From: Bacteriovoracaceae bacterium | GTDB lineage: Bacteria > Bdellovibrionota > Bacteriovoracia > Bacteriovoracales > Bacteriovoracaceae | DNA: 63,524 nt | NCBI GenBank assembly: GCA_019752535.1 | Contig: JAIEMA010000046.1 | Coordinates: forward strand, 1 to 63,524 | Direction: 5' to 3' | In this document: positions 63,437-63,524 of the stretch, piece after piece | Layout: each line of letters starts with the position of its first letter | Position numbering within the stretch: position 1 is the stretch's first letter | Made by a program: the position numbers and the translations under genes | Notes under the pieces: generated by a model | Told to the model about the DNA's origin: nothing | The model's input: the letters and a program-made list of their open reading frames with translations, nothing else | Database searches by the model: none

Positions 63437-63524
63437 ATGCGAGAGCCATGGAGAAGTTTTTTATATGTCATATTAGTGGGAACACTTCCCCTGGCGTTCT
63501 GGTATGCACTCTGGCCGCACAGGA
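63437..63524 (+). CDS. N-terminus of a membrane-anchored protein (cut by window edge)
   Basis: 29 residues are visible, MREPWRSFLYVILVGTLPLAF followed by WYALWPHR, with GGGAG upstream. One hydrophobic helix after a short basic start suggests a membrane anchor or uncleaved signal. The rest lies beyond the window, so no family can be given. The 169-base gap upstream shows no other gene. Confidence 0.5.
   Translation, partial: MREPWRSFLYVILVGTLPLAFWYALWPHR

Noticed and set aside
1-63524. Mobile elements, prophage, CRISPR arrays or toxin-antitoxin modules
   Set aside because: No transposase, integrase, regularly spaced repeats, Cas genes or paired small toxin-antitoxin frames were recognised.

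Overview
This window is chromosomal DNA of low to medium GC content from a Gram-negative bacterium. It encodes many signal-peptide proteins, lipoproteins and outer-membrane barrels, ExbB/ExbD, TolC/RND efflux, a quinone-type PyrD and a periplasmic tail-specific protease. The gene style (many secreted proteins of unknown family, degenerate HD-GYP-like proteins, a TatT-like lipoprotein, a large metzincin lipoprotein, a methylmalonyl-CoA mutase pair with MeaB) best fits Bdellovibrionota, perhaps the Bacteriovorax/Peredibacter side. That placement is an inference from style, because the window has no rRNA. Coding density is very high: no gap exceeds 300 bases, many genes overlap by 1 to 11 bases, and seven convergent pairs overlap at their 3' ends. 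I see no rRNA, tRNA, CRISPR array, transposase or phage gene.

Layout. 0-9 kb: a partial receiver-like protein coupled to a secreted glycosidase-like protein, a secreted unknown, topA, zinc-free L31, a MerC/HMA metal pair around a Fur-like box, a RimK-type ligase and pyrD. 9-19 kb: S41 protease, methyltransferase, HD-domain signalling protein, then the mutA-mutB-meaB propionate operon followed by a LysR regulator. 20-30 kb: a secreted unknown, a long adenosine deaminase-like protein, an HCCA isomerase-like protein, a lipoprotein behind a structured leader, rpsU, an EEP-fold hydrolase, a barrel plus TatT-like lipoprotein, and cysteine synthesis (cysE with a rhodanese, divergent from cysK).

30-36 kb is the least conventional part. 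It holds an HprK-like kinase, a frameshifted polytopic membrane protein, a GT2 glycosyltransferase, a soluble S26-like Ser-His protein, an unknown 318-residue protein and a GT4 glycosyltransferase, packed with almost no intergenic DNA. I regard this as the best candidate for an undescribed cell-surface or peptide-modification system, but no substrate gene is visible. 36-48 kb: the tesA-ybbA-ybbP operon, DedA, a DNA-repair pair (AlkB-like dioxygenase divergent from a photolyase-like protein that seems to lack half its iron-sulfur ligands), a polyprenyl synthase, a periplasmic glutathione peroxidase with a CrtI-like oxidoreductase, and MscS.

48-63.5 kb: ExbB/ExbD, a sphingosine-phosphate-lyase-like enzyme, a lipoprotein with a possible Cys-His-Asp triad, folE2, a TolC-RND-TetR operon with no adaptor gene and a clear operator, an outer-membrane barrel with a 1120-residue metalloprotease lipoprotein, an ABC1/UbiB-type kinase, and the start of a membrane protein cut by the window edge.
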